From Nilaparvata lugens (lineage: Eukaryota > Arthropoda > Insecta > Hemiptera > Delphacidae), in contig NC_052507.1 of NCBI RefSeq assembly GCF_014356525.2, positions 58,998,053 to 59,062,052 of the forward strand: a stretch of DNA of 64,000 nt, written 5' to 3'. Every line of letters starts with the position of its first letter. Within the stretch, counting starts at the first letter, position 1. This document shows, one piece after another, positions 61,019 to 64,000 of this stretch. Made by a program: the position numbers and the translations under genes. Under the pieces are notes generated by a model. It was not told where the DNA came from and did no database searches. It worked only from the letters and a program-made list of their open reading frames with translations.

Positions 61019-63822
61019 TATACCAAGGGATATGTTCTTATATTATATTTCTCTGAAAGATGAGACCATGGAAGTGTTGTGACACTCAAATTCCACCCGT
61101 CTGATACCAGTGATTCATTAAGGGCTTAGGTGATAAACCACCCCGTTCTCTACCCCTCCACCACTTGTAAACCACTGATGAGTTGAGGCTAATCAATTCT
61201 GAACGGCGTCCCGAGCGGCTCCAATACATCCAACCAATATCCAATCAATGAACGTTATCTCATGAATGGAATTCCATCAGTGTTGTGAGATGTAAATGTA
61301 GAGTGGTAAGGAAGTATATGGTATATAATCTATTATATATTATGGTATATGGAATAGTTGAGGAAGGCGGCTGGTTGTCTTAAGTAGAGCTGGTTGCAAT
61401 GGAATAAAAACCATACACTTTTCAAAGCCATGAATAAGTTATAGCCAATAACCAATAACCATCCAACCATAAAGCCTACTCTTTTCATTATCATGGAAAG
61501 ATTGGTTGTATTTCTAAACTATATATTTTCCCATCTTCCTTCCCAAGCTCAAGCTAGCATTTGAGGAAGTTTAGGAAGTAGGTACCTGATGTTTTATTCC
61601 TTGATTGGTCTCATTATTGCGATTTGTATTACTGATATATTACTGTTGCAATAAAATATCTATTATTGATTTATTTTGTATAGTTAAGAGGAATTACTGA
61701 ATAAAATAGATTGAACTAGAATGTATATTTCAGAATGGCAGTATGGTCATTAAAATGGAGACGAAAATTGAATCAAAGAGTATTATTCTTGAGTCTTTTA
61801 TGAAATGAAATCTGCTCATAATTATTTAGCTATTTATTGATGTATTTTCTATAGAGTTCTCCAGAAATAGAGGCCTGAACTCCCATAGTCATATTCTGTT
61901 ACTTTTTTCGTATATAGGAGATATTTTTTCATTTCCAGTGCTGATTTTTCTGTAAGTTTCAAATTACGTCAGGAGAAGCTATCAATGGTTTGGGAGTGAA
62001 ATTGGAAAAATAAACCCACATACACCTATAATGACAGAATTGAATCTCTCTATATACATACTATATATACTATATATACTATATGTACTACCAATCTCTA
62101 TGTTATAGAATTCCACCTTCCTAAAATAACTTTCGAAAACATTTGTACCAATCAACAAAACTCGCGTGAGATATCTGCTATTGATAATATTGAAAGCCTT
62201 TACACGTTTCTGCAATCAGTCAATCACATTGATTATATCACTTTGATGGGCTCCATTGATGCATGCGTTCGTATCACGCTCAATCAATGAGTTATTGGGA
62301 TTTGAATTCCATTGAGAGATAATCATATGTTATTTTTAGCTCAGTTGTAAGTACACCAATACTGTTGGTTGAACGGAGAGCCAACAACTGGGGGTATGCT
62401 AGTCAGAAAATTAATAGTACTCTAATTGAAGAGAAATTAGATTATTATAAAAAATACACTTTATTTTAATAGTACTCTCGTTGCTCTCAGGAAGTGCTTA
62501 GAGTAATATGGGAATGTGAGCTCAATATTGTCAATGTCAAATACTCTATGATGCTATTGGTTGATGAGATTTGGTATAGAGAAGTACAATAGTTACTCTA
62601 TTTCTCTATGGTAGGGGTGTAGAGAATAGAGTACTCTCTACTCCTCTAGGCTGCAGTAGATATATAATACACCTCAATAATTGATTATCAATATTCTGAT
62701 TTACTTGTAATACCTATATCCTATTTATTACTCGACTCAAACGGTCCAGTTCAAATATATACGGTATTACGTTATCCATATATTATACAATAACCGAGCT
62801 AACCCCTACAGTCTTATCCCACCTCATCCTATACCAAACTTACCAATAATACGTCCCTATAACGGCCCTCAATATCTATCTAGTATACCTGTATCATGGT
62901 ACCCAAACCCAAGAGCTTCAATCGATGGAAGCGAACTGATAAATTAATGTCTATTGAATCCAATTTCCTGGACCAGTACCCCTATCTAGGTCGCATTGTT
63001 CTACACTAAGATTCTCTTTAAACTTGAACTGTCATGATTTGTTGAATGAAAGTCATTGAAGTTATCTTCTAGGAATGCTGAAAGTATAAAGTGAATATCA
63101 ATCTGCTTCAACAATATCGGTTTAACATTCTATCAGTGAGTGTGAGGTGAGAAGAAGAGATTAGAAGGAGAATTAGACCACATGATGGTACACTTTTCTT
63201 TTATGATTGGTACCTTACAAGTAAATTTTGCTTACATTGTACTAAGGTTGATAAGGTGTGACTTCGACGAGCATTGATTATTGAATCTTAACTTCTTCAA
63301 CTGAGTGTTTCCACATCAATACTGTAAAACTAGAACTCACACTTTTGATTTCCTTTTCCTTCACATGAATATCCAATCTATTATAATCGTTCATTTGAAT
63401 CTATGGATGGAAACTTATAATATGCTTCCCATTTTTGCAAACTCTATATCTTGATTATATAACAAGCAAATTATTAAATTATTTCCAGTAATCTTATTCC
63501 ATTCTCAATGTGAAAGCTGCTCCAATAAAATCAATCTTCCTATTCTATAAAAAATCAATAAACAGAACAATATCAATAGATATCAACAGAACAATCATAA
63601 CCTAATTTTATTCGAAACTTTTATTGATAAAAATTTGGGAAAAGACAGTTTTGGGCTATGCCTGTTGTCTTCTCCCTACCATATTATATTGTGATAATGG
63701 TTTGTGATTGTCTTTTTGTGTAGTTGAGAAGTTGATATTGTGGTAATTATTCATACTTTCTTAGTCTTTTTCATTCAGTTTGTGATTGTCAATGGAATAA
63801 ATAAATGAATATCGATCCATTA
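61019..63822. other. AT-rich stretch without a recognised gene
   Basis: No supported gene. Small TATA-rich repeats occur near 62044-62085. Near 63640-63808 a GC-richer patch ending AATGGAATAAATAAATGAAT resembles a retroelement 3' end, but the evidence is thin. Confidence 0.4.
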
Positions 63823-63981
63823 AGGTGCGTACAGATATACGCGCCGCGAACATGAGCAATTTAATTAGCTGACTATATCTGTATTTTTACAGAAACGGTA
63901 AGATACAGATATAAAAAGCTTGGCATCAGCTGATTAAAAGTGAATTACTCATGTTCGCGGCGCGTGAATCTGTACGCACCT
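63823..63981. mobile_element. MITE with TTA target duplication
   Basis: The arms AGGTGCGTACAGAT and ATCTGTACGCACCT-like (ATCTGTACGCACCT at the right end) are inverted; the CGCGCCGCGAACATGAG / CTCATGTTCGCGGCGCG blocks extend them to about 50 bp. TTA flanks both ends (63820-63822 and 63982-63984). Fits a PIF/Harbinger-type non-autonomous element (inferred). Confidence 0.85.
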
Positions 63982-64000
63982 TTAGATCTCATACAATATC

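Overview
The window reads as AT-rich, intron-rich insect nuclear DNA. Two copies of a dispersed repeat (6569-7683 and 59789-60687), which begins ACTTTCCTTGCC and carries a (TG)n tract, resemble a repeat I associate with delphacid planthopper genomes such as Nilaparvata. That assignment is from memory and was not checked. There are no bacterial-type operons, and I recognise no tRNA, rRNA or CRISPR.

One multi-exon gene on the + strand can be built with good splice sites and consistent phases between about 6.2 and 38.5 kb. It has alternative first exons (two near-identical copies of an MDLKHLTPAVGR exon at 6266 and 7816, and an MESGSRGLI exon at 9802 that joins an acidic exon at 11392). These feed a common exon at 12698-12886, then 15907-16019, then one of two alternative exons (18847-18998 or 20154-20272), then 28415-28594, 36037-36104 and a long last exon, 37077-38528. 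Summed exon lengths give one open frame of 718 aa (MDLKH start with the 20154 exon), 729 aa (with the 18847 exon) or 748 aa (MESGS start with the 20154 exon). The last exon encodes hundreds of residues of hexapeptide (K/R/E/A) repeat, likely a single alpha-helix, ending in 18 Glu. I cannot name the gene securely; an insect muscle filament protein of the myofilin type is a guess. A Ser/Tyr-rich exon at 4436-4715 may belong to it.

The introns and flanks are packed with mobile DNA. There are MITE-like inverted-repeat elements (some with visible target duplications), a tandem pair of long-TIR foldback elements (23.9-27.4 kb), LINE-like 3' tails with TATC repeats, and a 435-bp duplication that brackets one repeat insertion. 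Downstream of the gene lies an apparently perfect 22-bp minisatellite of about 83 units (39975-41798). From 41.8 to 50.7 kb I see no gene.

From 50755 to 59352 is a minus-strand LTR retrotransposon with unusually long (about 2.3 kb), nearly identical LTRs, a tRNA-Lys-type primer binding site, a coiled-coil gag-like ORF and a second ORF ending in a tandem His/Arg-rich repeat. No reverse transcriptase, protease or integrase is visible. The most interesting signals are this element, the mutually exclusive exon pair, the frame-switching exon 36037-36104, and the duplicated first exon bracketing a transposon.
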